From Pyrinomonadaceae bacterium (lineage in GTDB: Bacteria > Acidobacteriota > Blastocatellia > Pyrinomonadales > Pyrinomonadaceae): DNA of 64,000 nt. Below, one piece after another: positions 7,329-17,150 of the stretch (positions are counted from its first letter, which is position 1; each line of letters starts with the position of its first letter). Where the stretch lies: the NCBI GenBank assembly GCA_017983495.1, contig JAGOBH010000005.1:186001-250000 (forward strand), read 5' to 3'. A program made the translations under genes and the position numbers. A model generated the notes under the pieces. The model did not search any database. It worked only from the letters and a program-made list of their open reading frames with translations, and was not told the origin of the DNA.

Positions 7329-9716
7329 ATGAAGATAATTATTCTATTTGCCGCTCTGATGGCGGCAATCACAGTTTTTGGACAGAATAGCGGTGTGATA
7401 AAAGGCACGGTGACACAAAAGGGGCAACCGGTGGCCGGTGCTCGTGTAGAGGTCACTATTCATGATCCGGCTGGTAACAAGACGTTTACCGGAATATCGG
7501 GCGAGGACGGTTCATTTACTATCAATGATCTGCTTCCGGGCAGCTATATGTTGATCGCCGAGGGCGAACCCGGCAAGGGAGTTGCCTATCAAAGTTCGGT
7601 TATCGTATCGGCAGGTCTCGAAGTCACGCTTGGCCTCGTTTTGAATATGAGAGATTACGCGGTCTTTGAGTCGAGTTTCCGGACGATCAGAGAAAGCGTC
7701 ACGGTTTCGGCAGGAGCAAGTCAGACTATCGAACAGGTTTCCAAGACCGTCGATGTGATCACGGGTCAAGAAATGCGCGACCGTGCGGATTTTTCCCTCG
7801 CTGAGAGTTTGCGAACGATCCCCGGTTTTCGGGTCCAGCAGCTCGGCGGATTTGGCCGAACGGCGACGATCAAGACACGCGGATTACGAAATCAGGATAC
7901 TGCTCTCCTGATCGACGGTATCAGGTTTCGCGATCCGTCGGCGATCACGGGCGATGCGTCACCATTCCTTAGCGATATCACATTGACGAGTGTTAGTAAG
8001 ATCGAGGTTCTTCGCGGATCGGGCTCGTCGCTATACGGCACCAACGCTATCGGCGGAACGGTCGATCTACAAACGCCGCGGGCGCCGAGCGGAACTCACG
8101 GCCAGATCTCGGGTGCGTTTGGCGGAATGGGGCTCGGCCGTTTTCGCGGTAACGTTTCGCATAGGTTGGCGAACGGTAAATTCGGCATCGGGGCCGGTGT
8201 ATCGAGAACGGCTTATACCAAGGGCATCGACGGGCAAGACAATGCCAGTAATACCAACTTCCAGTCCCGATTTGATGCCAATCCCTTTTCAAAAACGAGC
8301 ATCTCGGGCCGCATCTTTTTTTCAGATGCCAAAGTGCGACTTAATTCCAGCCCCGACACGCTGGGTGTTTTGCCAATATCGAATGCAACGATCATCGAGG
8401 CGATACCGGACGTCAGCTTTCGCCCCGACGTGAATGATCCTGACAGCTTTCAGAACTCTCGATTTTTTAACGGGCAGATCGCAGTCAATCAGGTGATAAC
8501 CGGCAAACTCCTGCTGAGCGGGCACTATCAGGGATTGGTCACCGACCGAATAAACGACAACGGCATTCTTGGTGTTGGATTTCAGAGTGCCTCGACAAGC
8601 ATCTTTGACGGTTCGATCCACACAGCGAATGTTCGTCTTACCTGGAACCCGGTCCGTCAAAACACTTTGACCGGGGGCTATGAATTCGAGCAGGAGCGAT
8701 TTGGAAACGAAGGCCGAACGCCCAGCGGATCAGGTAATTTCTTTACGCGGGCCGGTCAGTCGAGCAACACCCTGTATCTGCAGAATATGCTTAGCCTGTT
8801 TAGCGGCGATCTGCAGCTAGCCGGTGGTGCCCGGATACAGCGATTCGGGCTCAGTCGCCCTGAGTTTAGCCTGGCAAACGCACCGTACAGCGGTCTTACG
8901 CTTAACGATCCGCCGACGGCATACACGTTTGACGCTGCGGCGTCGTATTTTGTGCGAAAGTCGGGAACCAAGCTTCGGGCTCATGTCGGTAACGGTTATC
9001 GCGTCCCCTCGCTTTACGAGAGGTTTGGCACATTTTATTCGACATTTGGTGCCCCGAGTTTTATTGCGATCGGCGATCCGTTCCTCAAGCCCGAAAAGAC
9101 CATCGCCTTCGACGCGGGCATCGATCAGGAACTACTGTCCGATAAACTCCGTATGTCGGCGACCTACTTTTACACTCGCCTGACCGAAACAATTGGATAC
9201 GGCAATGTGGTGCCGAGTATTGGCACAACATTGAGGCCGTACGGCGGATACGAAAATCAAGAGGGCGGAATCGCCCGCGGTGGCGAATTCAGTGCGACGG
9301 CAAAGCCAACCAGGTCGACCGACATCTTTGCGTCATACACGTTTACAAACAGCGATCAGCTTAGCCCACAGGTTTCGGGCAGCCGGATAATACAAACCCT
9401 CGGCATTCCACAACATCAATTCACGCTGGTCGCGACACAGCGTTTTAAGAGGCTGTGGGTAAATTTCGATCTTCTAGCAACAAGTGATTATTTTGCTCCC
9501 ATATTCAGCAACGCAACGTTTGGAACGTATGTCTATCGTTTTGGGGGTAACCGCAAAGGTGACCTGACGGCGGGATATACGTTTGGGTTCAACAGGGAGA
9601 AGATGACGCTTCGGCTGTTTGGCACGGTCGAGAATCTGTTCGATCAGGAGTATTACGAGAATGGATTTCGGACCGCCGGGCAGACGGGACGCGTTGGTTT
9701 GAGTTTCGGGTTCTAG
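7329..9716 (+). CDS. TonB-dependent outer-membrane receptor, BtuB-like cobalamin receptor
   Basis: The 795-residue protein begins with a signal peptide (about 1-18, ending TVFGQ). A carboxypeptidase-regulatory-like beta domain follows (about 22-100, KGTVTQKGQPVAGARVEV), then a TonB box/plug region (about 125-255: VDVITGQEMRDRADFSLAE, IDGIRFRDPS, VLRGSGSSLYGTNAIGGTVD), and a 22-strand barrel ending in the C-terminal aromatic GLSFGF. Its cobalamin riboswitch and the upstream btuFCD make vitamin B12 or another corrinoid the likely ligand. The leading regulatory-like domain is unusual for BtuB but common in TonB receptors of Acidobacteriota and Bacteroidota. GAAGAGGGA precedes the ATG. Confidence 0.9.
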   Translation: MKIIILFAALMAAITVFGQNSGVIKGTVTQKGQPVAGARVEVTIHDPAGNKTFTGISGEDGSFTINDLLPGSYMLIAEGEPGKGVAYQSSVIVSAGLEVTLGLVLNMRDYAVFESSFRTIRESVTVSAGASQTIEQVSKTVDVITGQEMRDRADFSLAESLRTIPGFRVQQLGGFGRTATIKTRGLRNQDTALLIDGIRFRDPSAITGDASPFLSDITLTSVSKIEVLRGSGSSLYGTNAIGGTVDLQTPRAPSGTHGQISGAFGGMGLGRFRGNVSHRLANGKFGIGAGVSRTAYTKGIDGQDNASNTNFQSRFDANPFSKTSISGRIFFSDAKVRLNSSPDTLGVLPISNATIIEAIPDVSFRPDVNDPDSFQNSRFFNGQIAVNQVITGKLLLSGHYQGLVTDRINDNGILGVGFQSASTSIFDGSIHTANVRLTWNPVRQNTLTGGYEFEQERFGNEGRTPSGSGNFFTRAGQSSNTLYLQNMLSLFSGDLQLAGGARIQRFGLSRPEFSLANAPYSGLTLNDPPTAYTFDAAASYFVRKSGTKLRAHVGNGYRVPSLYERFGTFYSTFGAPSFIAIGDPFLKPEKTIAFDAGIDQELLSDKLRMSATYFYTRLTETIGYGNVVPSIGTTLRPYGGYENQEGGIARGGEFSATAKPTRSTDIFASYTFTNSDQLSPQVSGSRIIQTLGIPQHQFTLVATQRFKRLWVNFDLLATSDYFAPIFSNATFGTYVYRFGGNRKGDLTAGYTFGFNREKMTLRLFGTVENLFDQEYYENGFRTAGQTGRVGLSFGF

Positions 9717-9785
9717 ACCGCGGGCCCGCTGCTTTTTCGGTGGGACGTTCGTGATATAATCGTAATATTCCGAGGTGATGCTGCT

Positions 9786-10286
9786 ATGAAACAAAGATCG
9801 TTGTTTGCGTTTTGTCTCATTCTGGCCATTGCGGCCGTTGCCGCTGCCCAATCAAAGTCGGTGACAAACGCCGATCTTGAAAGATTCCGCCAGGAACGCG
9901 TCAAATCCGAGCGGGACTATAGTGAGAATTACGAGAGAATGGGCCTGCCTTCGCCTAGTGAACTGCAAGGAAGACGCGAGCGCGATCGCATTGAGACCGC
10001 CAAGCTCTCAGCGGAGCTCCGTGCCGCCAGATTGGAACGCGAACGGCTCGACGCCGAACGGCAGGCGGCCGTGCAGCGGGCCACGGTTCTTTATCAGTCC
10101 AATCCCCGTTTCACACAGCCGAACACGGAGATCTTCGGATATTACTGGTACGGTGGGCGGCGTTGGCCGATCTATACGGACCGCGGCCGGCGGCCGGTGG
10201 GTCAGGAAGGTTATTTTGCAGGTGGACAATTTTGGCCGACCGGGACGCGGATCCGAACGAGATCGGCCTGGCTGCCGATGCGGTAG
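9786..10286 (+). CDS. Secreted Arg/Glu-rich hypothetical protein
   Basis: I do not recognise the family. The 166-residue product has a clear signal peptide (MKQRSLFAFCLILAIAAVAAAQ, cleavage near residue 21) and a highly charged, probably coiled-coil region (about 25-100, with repeated ERLDAERQA-type runs). An aromatic, Gly/Arg-rich C-terminal part (about 108-166) includes YYWYGGRRWPIY. It is probably exported to the periplasm or outer membrane. GAGGTG lies 13-18 bp before the ATG. It is followed 18 bp later by gatB, but a functional link is not evident. Confidence 0.7.
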   Translation: MKQRSLFAFCLILAIAAVAAAQSKSVTNADLERFRQERVKSERDYSENYERMGLPSPSELQGRRERDRIETAKLSAELRAARLERERLDAERQAAVQRATVLYQSNPRFTQPNTEIFGYYWYGGRRWPIYTDRGRRPVGQEGYFAGGQFWPTGTRIRTRSAWLPMR

Positions 10287-10304
10287 AACCGAAAAAGATC
10301 GATT

Positions 10305-11774
10305 ATGAAACAGGGTTGGGAAGCAGTCATCGGCATGGAGATCCATGCCCAATTAGCGACAAAAACGAAGATCTTTTGCGGTTGCGCCGTCGAAACCGGC
10401 GGCGAACCCAATTCGAACACGTGTCCGGTTTGTCTCGGCTTACCGGGTGCGCTCCCGGTCCTCAATCGACGCGTTATCGAACTTGCGGCAAGGGCTGCCT
10501 TGTCCCTCGGGCTTGAGGTCCAGGAAACGTCTATTTTTGCCAGAAAAAATTACTTTTACCCTGACCTGCCGAAAGGTTATCAGATCTCACAATACGACAA
10601 GCCGTTTTCGGCAAATGGTCAGCTGACCATTATGACGGCAGAGCGGGATGAGCACGGGCGGGCCGAAGATTGGCAGCCGATGACCATTCACGTTCAGCGA
10701 ATGCACCTTGAGGAAGACGCCGGAAAGAACGTCCATGAAGGGCTTCCTGAGGTAGATAAATTTTCTTACATCGATCTAAACCGGGCGGGAACTCCGTTGG
10801 GTGAGATCGTAACGTCTCCTGATTTCCGAACGTCCTGGCAGGCATACGATTACGTAAATCATGTCCGCCGTGTACTCCAGTGGGTCGGGGCAAGTGACGC
10901 CGATATGGAGAAGGGAAACCTGCGTTGCGAGGCGAACGTATCCGTACGAAAGGTCGGCGAGACCGGCTTTCGAAATAAGGTGGAGCTAAAAAATCTTAAT
11001 TCGGTCCGCTTTATGCAAAAGGCCATCGAGTTTGAGATCGAACGCCAGATCGCTGCACACGAGGCCGGTGAGCCGGTCAATCAGGAATCGCGGCTGTGGG
11101 ACGAAAAGAACAACATGACGCGGTTTATGCGCGGCAAAGAGGACGCTCACGATTACCGTTACTTTCCGGAACCTGACCTGCAGCCCCTCGTCGTGTCGGC
11201 CGACTTTATCGAACAGGTAAAACGTGAAATGCCGGAGTTGCCGGACACCATGCGTGACCGCTTTATGGAGGTTTACGGATTGGGCTATGCCGAGGCGTCA
11301 CAGATCGTTTCGGATAAGGATCTGGCGGAATATTTCGAGACTACCGCGAGATTTACGTCCAATCCCAAATTGTCCGCAAACTGGATCCTTGGCGAGCTAA
11401 CGCGTGAACTGAATAACTCAGGCAAAACCGTTGCCGAGTGTCTGGTGACAGCCGAAGATCTCGCCGAACTGATCAAGACGGTCGAGACCGGAAAGATCAA
11501 CAATAATCAAGCGAAAGAGGTGCTGGTCGAGATGTTTGCTTCGGGCAAGACCGCGGCGGACGTAATTTCTGAAAAGGGCTTTGAGCAGGTCTCTGACACC
11601 GGTGCGATCGAGAAGATCGTTGACGACGTCATTGCCGCAAGCCAGGCAAATGTTGATGCTTATCGTGCCGGCAACGAAAAGCTATTTGGTTTCTTCGTCG
11701 GCCAGGTTATGAAAGCCTCACAGGGAAAGGCAAATCCCAAAGTGGTTAACGACGTTCTAAGGCAAAAACTGTGA
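10305..11774 (+). CDS. gatB: Asp-tRNA(Asn)/Glu-tRNA(Gln) amidotransferase subunit B
   Basis: GatB activates the side-chain carboxylate of mischarged Glu-tRNA(Gln) or Asp-tRNA(Asn) within the GatCAB complex. The 489-residue product starts with GMEIHAQL and has the four-Cys zinc site FCGCA...TCPVC (about 23-45). It carries cradle-domain signatures YPDLPKGYQISQYDKP and DDAGK-like EEDAGK, and DLNRAGTPLGEIV. It ends in the helical and YqeY-like tail domain (about 340-489) that binds tRNA. Length is normal. gatA and gatC are not in the window. The stop overlaps the GTG start of the next gene by 4 bp. Confidence 0.97.
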   Translation: MKQGWEAVIGMEIHAQLATKTKIFCGCAVETGGEPNSNTCPVCLGLPGALPVLNRRVIELAARAALSLGLEVQETSIFARKNYFYPDLPKGYQISQYDKPFSANGQLTIMTAERDEHGRAEDWQPMTIHVQRMHLEEDAGKNVHEGLPEVDKFSYIDLNRAGTPLGEIVTSPDFRTSWQAYDYVNHVRRVLQWVGASDADMEKGNLRCEANVSVRKVGETGFRNKVELKNLNSVRFMQKAIEFEIERQIAAHEAGEPVNQESRLWDEKNNMTRFMRGKEDAHDYRYFPEPDLQPLVVSADFIEQVKREMPELPDTMRDRFMEVYGLGYAEASQIVSDKDLAEYFETTARFTSNPKLSANWILGELTRELNNSGKTVAECLVTAEDLAELIKTVETGKINNNQAKEVLVEMFASGKTAADVISEKGFEQVSDTGAIEKIVDDVIAASQANVDAYRAGNEKLFGFFVGQVMKASQGKANPKVVNDVLRQKL

Positions 11775-12484
11775 CTATCAAAGGCAAGACGGCCGTTATA
11801 ACCGGAGCGACAAAAGGCATTGGATACGCTATCGCCGAGGCCTTGTTGGGTGCGGGCTCACGTGTGTTTATCTGCGGACGGAATAAGTCCGAAGTCCGTT
11901 CGGCGATCGAAAGTCTAGGCCCGCTGGGCGATGTGCGCGGAGAAAGCTGTGATGTCAGAAGCGAAGACCAGGTCCGACAGATGCTCGATGCGGCAGAGTT
12001 GGAGTTTGGCGGGATCGATATTCTGATCAATAATGCCGGGATCGGGATCATGGGCAAGACCGTCGAGGAATTGACCGGAGAGGAGTTTCGACAAACGCTT
12101 GAGACGAACCTATTTGGGGTTTTCTATGCATGCCATCACGCATTGCCGAAACTGAAACGCCGGGGCGGTGGCTATATATTCAATATTTCATCCCTCGCCG
12201 GCCAAAATGCGCATCCCAGAATGGCGGCGTACAATGCGTCGAAATTTGGACTGAACGGATTTTCCGAGGCGTTGATGCAAGAAGTGCGGCAGGACAATAT
12301 TAAGGTAAGTTACATTTGTCCCGGAAGCGTAAATACCTATTTTGGTGGTGATTCGCCCAGTGATGAGAAGGCTTGGCAACTTCAACCCGAGGATATTGCA
12401 GACGTTGTGATGGACCTGCTGGCGATGAATCCCAGAGCCTTACCAAGCAAGGTCGAGATCAGGCCCAGCAAGCCGCCGCGTTAG
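11771..12484 (+). CDS. Short-chain dehydrogenase/reductase
   Basis: A classical SDR of 237 residues, NAD(P)-dependent. The cofactor motif is TGATKGIG (about 11-18), the NNAG motif is INNAGIGIMG (near 86), and the catalytic residues are Ser in ISSLAG (near 140) with YNASK (near 155). SYICPGSVNTYFGG is the usual Pro-Gly loop after the active site. It starts with GTG overlapping the gatB stop (GTGA), so translation is probably coupled. The substrate cannot be told; 3-oxoacyl reductase-like activity is one possibility. Confidence 0.9.
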   Translation: MTIKGKTAVITGATKGIGYAIAEALLGAGSRVFICGRNKSEVRSAIESLGPLGDVRGESCDVRSEDQVRQMLDAAELEFGGIDILINNAGIGIMGKTVEELTGEEFRQTLETNLFGVFYACHHALPKLKRRGGGYIFNISSLAGQNAHPRMAAYNASKFGLNGFSEALMQEVRQDNIKVSYICPGSVNTYFGGDSPSDEKAWQLQPEDIADVVMDLLAMNPRALPSKVEIRPSKPPR

Positions 12485-14625
12485 CTCTTATCTACGCTCA
12501 AATGGGTTCTCAGAGTGTTGTTCAAACGATGCTCGTCGATAGGTTTCACGAAATAATCTGAAGCTCCAAGCTGCTGGGCCCGCTGTTTGTGTTCGACCGC
12601 GTCGAGAGTTGTTATCATTACGACCGGAATACTGCCAAACGTTAGATCGGTCTTTACATATTCCAATAGTTGCCATCCGTCCATTATTGGCATTTCGACG
12701 TCGGACAAAATAATGTCCGGACGCCATACGCCGGAGAGAAGCAGTTCCAGAGCCTCAGCTCCGTTTTGAGCCGTTATCGCCTGATAGCCTAGCTTCTCGA
12801 TCTGCTTACACGTATGTCTTCGAATACTTGCACTGTCATCAACGACCAGTACGAGTTTATTCTTCGTATTCGTTGGATCGGGGAAAGATTCGGTGCTCAA
12901 CTGATTTCGTTCGGCAACTGTTGTCTTAGGCAGTACGACCGGCATTTTGATCGTAAACTGTGTGCCAAACTGCGGTTCTGACACGACCGTTATGCTGCCG
13001 CCCGAATTTTCAATGCTCTCTTTCACAATGCTCATTCCGATGCCGCGTCCTGCGTTCAGATTCAGCGTTTCGGCCGTCGTTAATCCGCGGCTGAAGATCA
13101 GATCGAACGCATCTTCTTCGCTCATCACCGCCGCTTCTTCGGCGGAGATCAATCCGGTTTCCATCGCCTTGTCTTTCAACTTGCTGGTTGAAATTCCGCG
13201 ACCGTCATCTTCGATCTGCAGAGTTACCCAATCGTCCTCCGAATTCACGACGATCCGGATCACGCCTCTTTCAGGCTTACCGATCAATCTACGGGTATCT
13301 TCGTGCTCGATACCGTGCACGACAGCGTTTTTCAGAAGATGCAGCAGCGGTTCGATAAGTGCATCAATAATCTGAGTGTCGACTTCACAATCGCCGTTCT
13401 CGACGACTACGGTCGCCTTCTTATCCTCTTCCTGGCAAGTTACGTGAACAGCTCTCGAAAGCCTTGTCTCAAGTGTGCCGAAACGGACCATTCGAATATG
13501 CAGCAGCCTTTCCTGAAGCTCATCATTCAGATGCCTCTGGATATCAAATTTTTCGGCCAACGATTCGAAAACCCGTTCGAAATTGTCCTGACCCGAACAT
13601 TCAGCAAGTTTCGCAAGTTCCTCGATCAATGACGACCGGCTATGAGCAAGATCGCTTGAAAGCTTGATCAGGTCATCCAGTCGTTCGAGGGATACACGAA
13701 CGATCGGTTTTTGCGCGGTTCTTGCCAAATCGGGCGTTGGCGATTTGTCGGCGCTCAGCGCACCGCCGGAGCCGGTCTTTTTGTCCGGTTCGACACTGAC
13801 CGATCCAACGTTCGCGATCACTCTGTCGAAGTCGGCATAGAGCGATATAAGGTGATCGGCTTCGTTTTCGTCAACCCCAAATATTGACCTGTCCAGTTGG
13901 GATGAGGCGCTTGATATTAACTCGAGGATCTGAGGGTCAAGTATCGAATTCTTGTCCACGATCTTATCGAGAAGATCCTCGATCTTATGTGCAAGCTCTG
14001 ACGCTGTCCTGAGGCCGACGATGCCCGCGGCTCCCTTGAACGTGTGAGACGCACGGCGGATCTCCCAGAGAGCTTCCCGATCATCTAAGGACGATCGCAG
14101 GACCCCGATGCTGGTCGAAATGCTCTTCAACAATCCACTTGCTTCCGAACGGAATATCTCCAGCGTTTCCTCGTCTATTTCGAAGTCTTCGACATGGTCA
14201 GTCGGACTCGCAGGGTTGTTGTCACTTCGAAGTGAACGAAATGAACTGTCAACGAAGGCAGAGATATCCGGAAGGAAATCATCAGAATGGAGAGGGACCT
14301 GTAACAGCTGTTCTTCGATACGAGCGACGATATCCAGCGAGCGGCCGATCGCTGCAGGCGTCGGATCATTCCCAAGCAGCGGCCGCAGGACCGCGTCGCA
14401 TTGGTCAGCCAGGTCTAATATCGCTAATTGATCATTTTCTGAAGCATCACGCCTCAAAAGCTGAAGACTGCGGATCGCCAGATCGATGTCACCATCCGAG
14501 CTTGGATCCTGATCAAAGATCAAAATGCCATTCCGAATGCCAGCAAGTCGGCCCGATGCCCTTTCTACAAAGGCATTGAGGGCCGACTTTTCCTGGGTAA
14601 AGACTTCGGTAGTGCCGGTGCTCAT
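12481..14625 (-). CDS. CheA-like hybrid histidine kinase without CheW domain
   Basis: A 714-residue signalling kinase. Residues 10-115 resemble a histidine phosphotransfer (HPt) helix bundle but have no phosphorylatable His. A genuine HPt follows with ASHTFKGAAG (His194). A dimerisation helix region (about 300-370) leads into the CheA-type ATPase with HLLKNAVVHGIEHE (N box), DDGRGIS (G1) and GRGIGMSIV (G2). The usual C-terminal CheW-coupling domain is missing: a short linker leads directly to a receiver domain with phosphoacceptor Asp642 and Lys694. It is the second gene of a unit with the TPR/receiver gene 12 bp upstream. Control of pili, gliding or gene expression is possible but not shown. 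Confidence 0.9.
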   Translation of the reverse strand: MSTGTTEVFTQEKSALNAFVERASGRLAGIRNGILIFDQDPSSDGDIDLAIRSLQLLRRDASENDQLAILDLADQCDAVLRPLLGNDPTPAAIGRSLDIVARIEEQLLQVPLHSDDFLPDISAFVDSSFRSLRSDNNPASPTDHVEDFEIDEETLEIFRSEASGLLKSISTSIGVLRSSLDDREALWEIRRASHTFKGAAGIVGLRTASELAHKIEDLLDKIVDKNSILDPQILELISSASSQLDRSIFGVDENEADHLISLYADFDRVIANVGSVSVEPDKKTGSGGALSADKSPTPDLARTAQKPIVRVSLERLDDLIKLSSDLAHSRSSLIEELAKLAECSGQDNFERVFESLAEKFDIQRHLNDELQERLLHIRMVRFGTLETRLSRAVHVTCQEEDKKATVVVENGDCEVDTQIIDALIEPLLHLLKNAVVHGIEHEDTRRLIGKPERGVIRIVVNSEDDWVTLQIEDDGRGISTSKLKDKAMETGLISAEEAAVMSEEDAFDLIFSRGLTTAETLNLNAGRGIGMSIVKESIENSGGSITVVSEPQFGTQFTIKMPVVLPKTTVAERNQLSTESFPDPTNTKNKLVLVVDDSASIRRHTCKQIEKLGYQAITAQNGAEALELLLSGVWRPDIILSDVEMPIMDGWQLLEYVKTDLTFGSIPVVMITTLDAVEHKQRAQQLGASDYFVKPIDEHRLNNTLRTHLSVDKS

Positions 14626-14637
14626 TTTTACAGTGAT

Positions 14638-16860
14638 CTAGTCGGCTGAAACCTGGTCAGGGAGTAGGTAGGTTTCCAGAGCACGCATGAGTGTTTCGGG
14701 GCCGAAAGGCTTGGTGATATAGCCCGTAGTCCCTGCCATGCGGCCGCGTACCTTATCGAAGAACCCGTCTTTTCCGGAGATCATGACGACCGGGACATCC
14801 TTGGTCTTGTCATTTGATCGGATCAGCTTGCAGACAGAATAGCCGTCCATACGCGGCATGGCAATGTCCAGCAAGACCAGGTCCGGGGTCATCGTTTCGA
14901 TCATCTCCATAGCTTCGACACCATCAACCGCGCTCACCACATTGTGGCCCGATTTCTCAAGTTTGCTTGAGATCAGCTTTCGTACGGTTGCACTGTCGTC
15001 AACGACCAGGATCGACTTACCTTTTGGCATCGCTTCAAACATCTCGGTCTGGCGACGCGTTTCGTCCAGGCGGATCGCAATTGCATTCACTTGACCTGCA
15101 AGAATGACATTGTTTGGATTGAGTCTGGTTGCCTCCTGCAGGTACGCCATTCCCCGTTCATTATTCTTGAGGTTTAGATGTCCGATCCCAAGCATGGTCA
15201 GTTCGTGTTCGTTGAACTCTCGCAAATTCCAGTCAGCTTCCATTTGAGTCACTGCCTGATCGATGAAGTCCACGACCGCACGGTTATTATTCAACAATGA
15301 GTCGATGTCAGATAGCGAAAGTACAGCGTGGCAAGTTGAACATTCAAAAGCGTGCGATTCGTTGACTACACCGCAGAATGGGCAACCCAATGCCAAAGGG
15401 GCATCTTGTATAGCCGTTTTGGCCGAAACTGGCTCGTCGGCCGGGTCTGAGATCGCTTCAAAATAAATCGGATCATCTCCGGCATCGTCCGTTAGTACTT
15501 CCTCTGTTGAAGTTACTTCCTGGGATACTTTCGTGTAGTTCCAGGGATATTCATTTAATTTGGCTTTATCGTCAACAGATTCCACCATCGCCACGGGAAC
15601 TGTCTCGCTTTCATCTGTAGCAAACGGCTCTTCGTCGGAGAACTCAGCGGTGTAGTTCTCATCAGAGCTTAAAGACAAGAGGTCCATTTGGTCAGTTGGT
15701 TCTTGCTCAGCGGCGACATCGGTTTCGTGGAACGATGGATGATCCGGTTCCACGGGTTCATCGAATTGAACGAAAGTGTCTGAGGCGACATTTGTTGGGG
15801 TTGATTCAACCGATTCGTCTTCGTAAAAATGCACCTCGCTGACTTCTTCGAACTGTGGCTCAACCGGATCGATCGCGTTTGAGTAATACTCTGAAGTCGA
15901 CGGAGCGATATCGGCAACGTTGTCTGACTGATCGCTGGCCGCATGATACATGCTGTCCGATACCGCATCCGGTGTCGGTTCGCTGCCAAGATCCATCACC
16001 TCGTCCGAATTCACTGTTTCCGCATCGGGTGTCGGAATCGATACTTCGTTTACAGCATCGATCAGGTCCGCTAGAAACTCATAACCGCCGTGGGCAAACA
16101 CATTCGACGGATCAAGTTCAAATACTCGCCTGTACGCTAGCATCTTTTCCTCAAAGGGCTGAGCCACTTGTGATCTAAGGGCCCACGCCTCAACCGAATC
16201 AGGATCGTTTTCGAGTATCTCGTCAAGCAATTTTTCAGATCCGGCAAGATCGCCGTTGACAGCAGCGGACCGAGCGTCGTTCATTTTTGTTTGAACGTGG
16301 CCTTTTGAGATCTCGTCCAACGCTGCCACCGCGTCTTCGTTGTCCGGGTTCAATTCCAGGACGTGCTCAAGAAAGTTGACCCGATCCGATTCCGACGCGG
16401 CAAGCGAGGCTTTCCAAAGCCATGCGGCTTCACATGTGGCGTCATATTCGATCGCTTTCTCGAAACAGTTCAAAGCAAAATCTGACTGGCCTTCCTCGTT
16501 TGCTGACACGCCCCGTTGGACAAATGTCTTTGCCAAAAGCGAGCGGGTCGCTGCTTTCCACTGGCGAGCCCGAAAGTTATCAGGATCGATATCGAGGACA
16601 TTATCAAGAAATCCCAGCAATTCCTCGGGATATTCGCTGATGGAAGCGAGCCATAACCAGGCGTCGGCATTACGAGGGTCCGCCTCTGTGACTCTAAACA
16701 AGAGTGTTCGAGCCAGGCCGCGTTCGCCGCTTTGAGCAGCTGACACGCCTTGCTTTAAGAGCCTCTCCAGATCGATCTTGGGTGTCGATGAATCGTTTTC
16801 AGAATGAAGGTCGTTGGAAAATGGGACGGATGCGACGTTTTGCTCGATTTCAAGTCTCAT
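14638..16860 (-). CDS. TPR protein with internal zinc ribbon and C-terminal receiver domain
   Basis: The 740-residue protein has TPR-like helical repeats (about 30-260: NADAWLWLASI, CEAAWLWKASL, SVEAWALRSQV). A long acidic, Ser/Thr-rich and probably disordered linker follows (about 270-480), then a four-Cys zinc ribbon CPFC...CSTC (about 490-515), two further TPR-like helices, and a response-regulator receiver domain (about 615-735; phosphoacceptor Asp665, Lys717). It is the probable partner of the CheA-like kinase encoded 12 bp downstream, with phosphotransfer between them as the obvious hypothesis. The linker is an unusual feature for a receiver protein and may act as a scaffold. Confidence 0.85.
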   Translation of the reverse strand: MRLEIEQNVASVPFSNDLHSENDSSTPKIDLERLLKQGVSAAQSGERGLARTLLFRVTEADPRNADAWLWLASISEYPEELLGFLDNVLDIDPDNFRARQWKAATRSLLAKTFVQRGVSANEEGQSDFALNCFEKAIEYDATCEAAWLWKASLAASESDRVNFLEHVLELNPDNEDAVAALDEISKGHVQTKMNDARSAAVNGDLAGSEKLLDEILENDPDSVEAWALRSQVAQPFEEKMLAYRRVFELDPSNVFAHGGYEFLADLIDAVNEVSIPTPDAETVNSDEVMDLGSEPTPDAVSDSMYHAASDQSDNVADIAPSTSEYYSNAIDPVEPQFEEVSEVHFYEDESVESTPTNVASDTFVQFDEPVEPDHPSFHETDVAAEQEPTDQMDLLSLSSDENYTAEFSDEEPFATDESETVPVAMVESVDDKAKLNEYPWNYTKVSQEVTSTEEVLTDDAGDDPIYFEAISDPADEPVSAKTAIQDAPLALGCPFCGVVNESHAFECSTCHAVLSLSDIDSLLNNNRAVVDFIDQAVTQMEADWNLREFNEHELTMLGIGHLNLKNNERGMAYLQEATRLNPNNVILAGQVNAIAIRLDETRRQTEMFEAMPKGKSILVVDDSATVRKLISSKLEKSGHNVVSAVDGVEAMEMIETMTPDLVLLDIAMPRMDGYSVCKLIRSNDKTKDVPVVMISGKDGFFDKVRGRMAGTTGYITKPFGPETLMRALETYLLPDQVSAD

Positions 16861-17084
16861 AATTTACTTTCAGTTGAGTATTTGATCTGACGGAATGGAC
16901 ATAGGGGAAGGCGTTCGTCATGGACTGCGCCCACTGATTCCCAATTCACAAAGGCAAAATCAATGCCAAAGATGCGCTTCGGTTCCAAGATTGTGTAATC
17001 TCCGTAAAATCCATAAAATAGGGAGCTTGCAGTTATAATGACCGATCTGGCAGGCTTTGCATTTGAATTTGTTTTTGATAGATA

Positions 17085-17101
17085 GTGACAAAAGGTGTCA
17101 C
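17085..17101. promoter_or_regulatory. Operator-like palindrome GTGACA-N5-TGTCAC
   Basis: A perfect 6-bp inverted repeat with 5-bp spacer in the 290-bp region between the divergent TPR/receiver gene and the oxidoreductase gene. A TTGACA (17108-17113) overlaps its edge. Such symmetric half-sites are typical of dimeric regulators of the CRP/FNR type, though the spacing differs from the CRP consensus. No regulator gene is adjacent. Confidence 0.4.
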
Positions 17102-17150
17102 ATGTTATTGACAAATTGAGGCAATATTCTCTGATTCGACCAAACCGGTA

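Noticed and set aside
9717..9785. Terminator after the BtuB-like receptor gene
   Set aside because: GCGGGCCCGC followed by TTTTT is self-complementary, but leaves no loop unless the stem is shortened to three or four pairs.
16857..17114. 85-codon frame on the - strand overlapping the TPR/receiver start by ATGA
   Set aside because: The 4-bp overlap is suggestive, but there is no recognisable domain, and the frame spans the promoter-like palindrome at 17085-17101. It remains a weak possibility.
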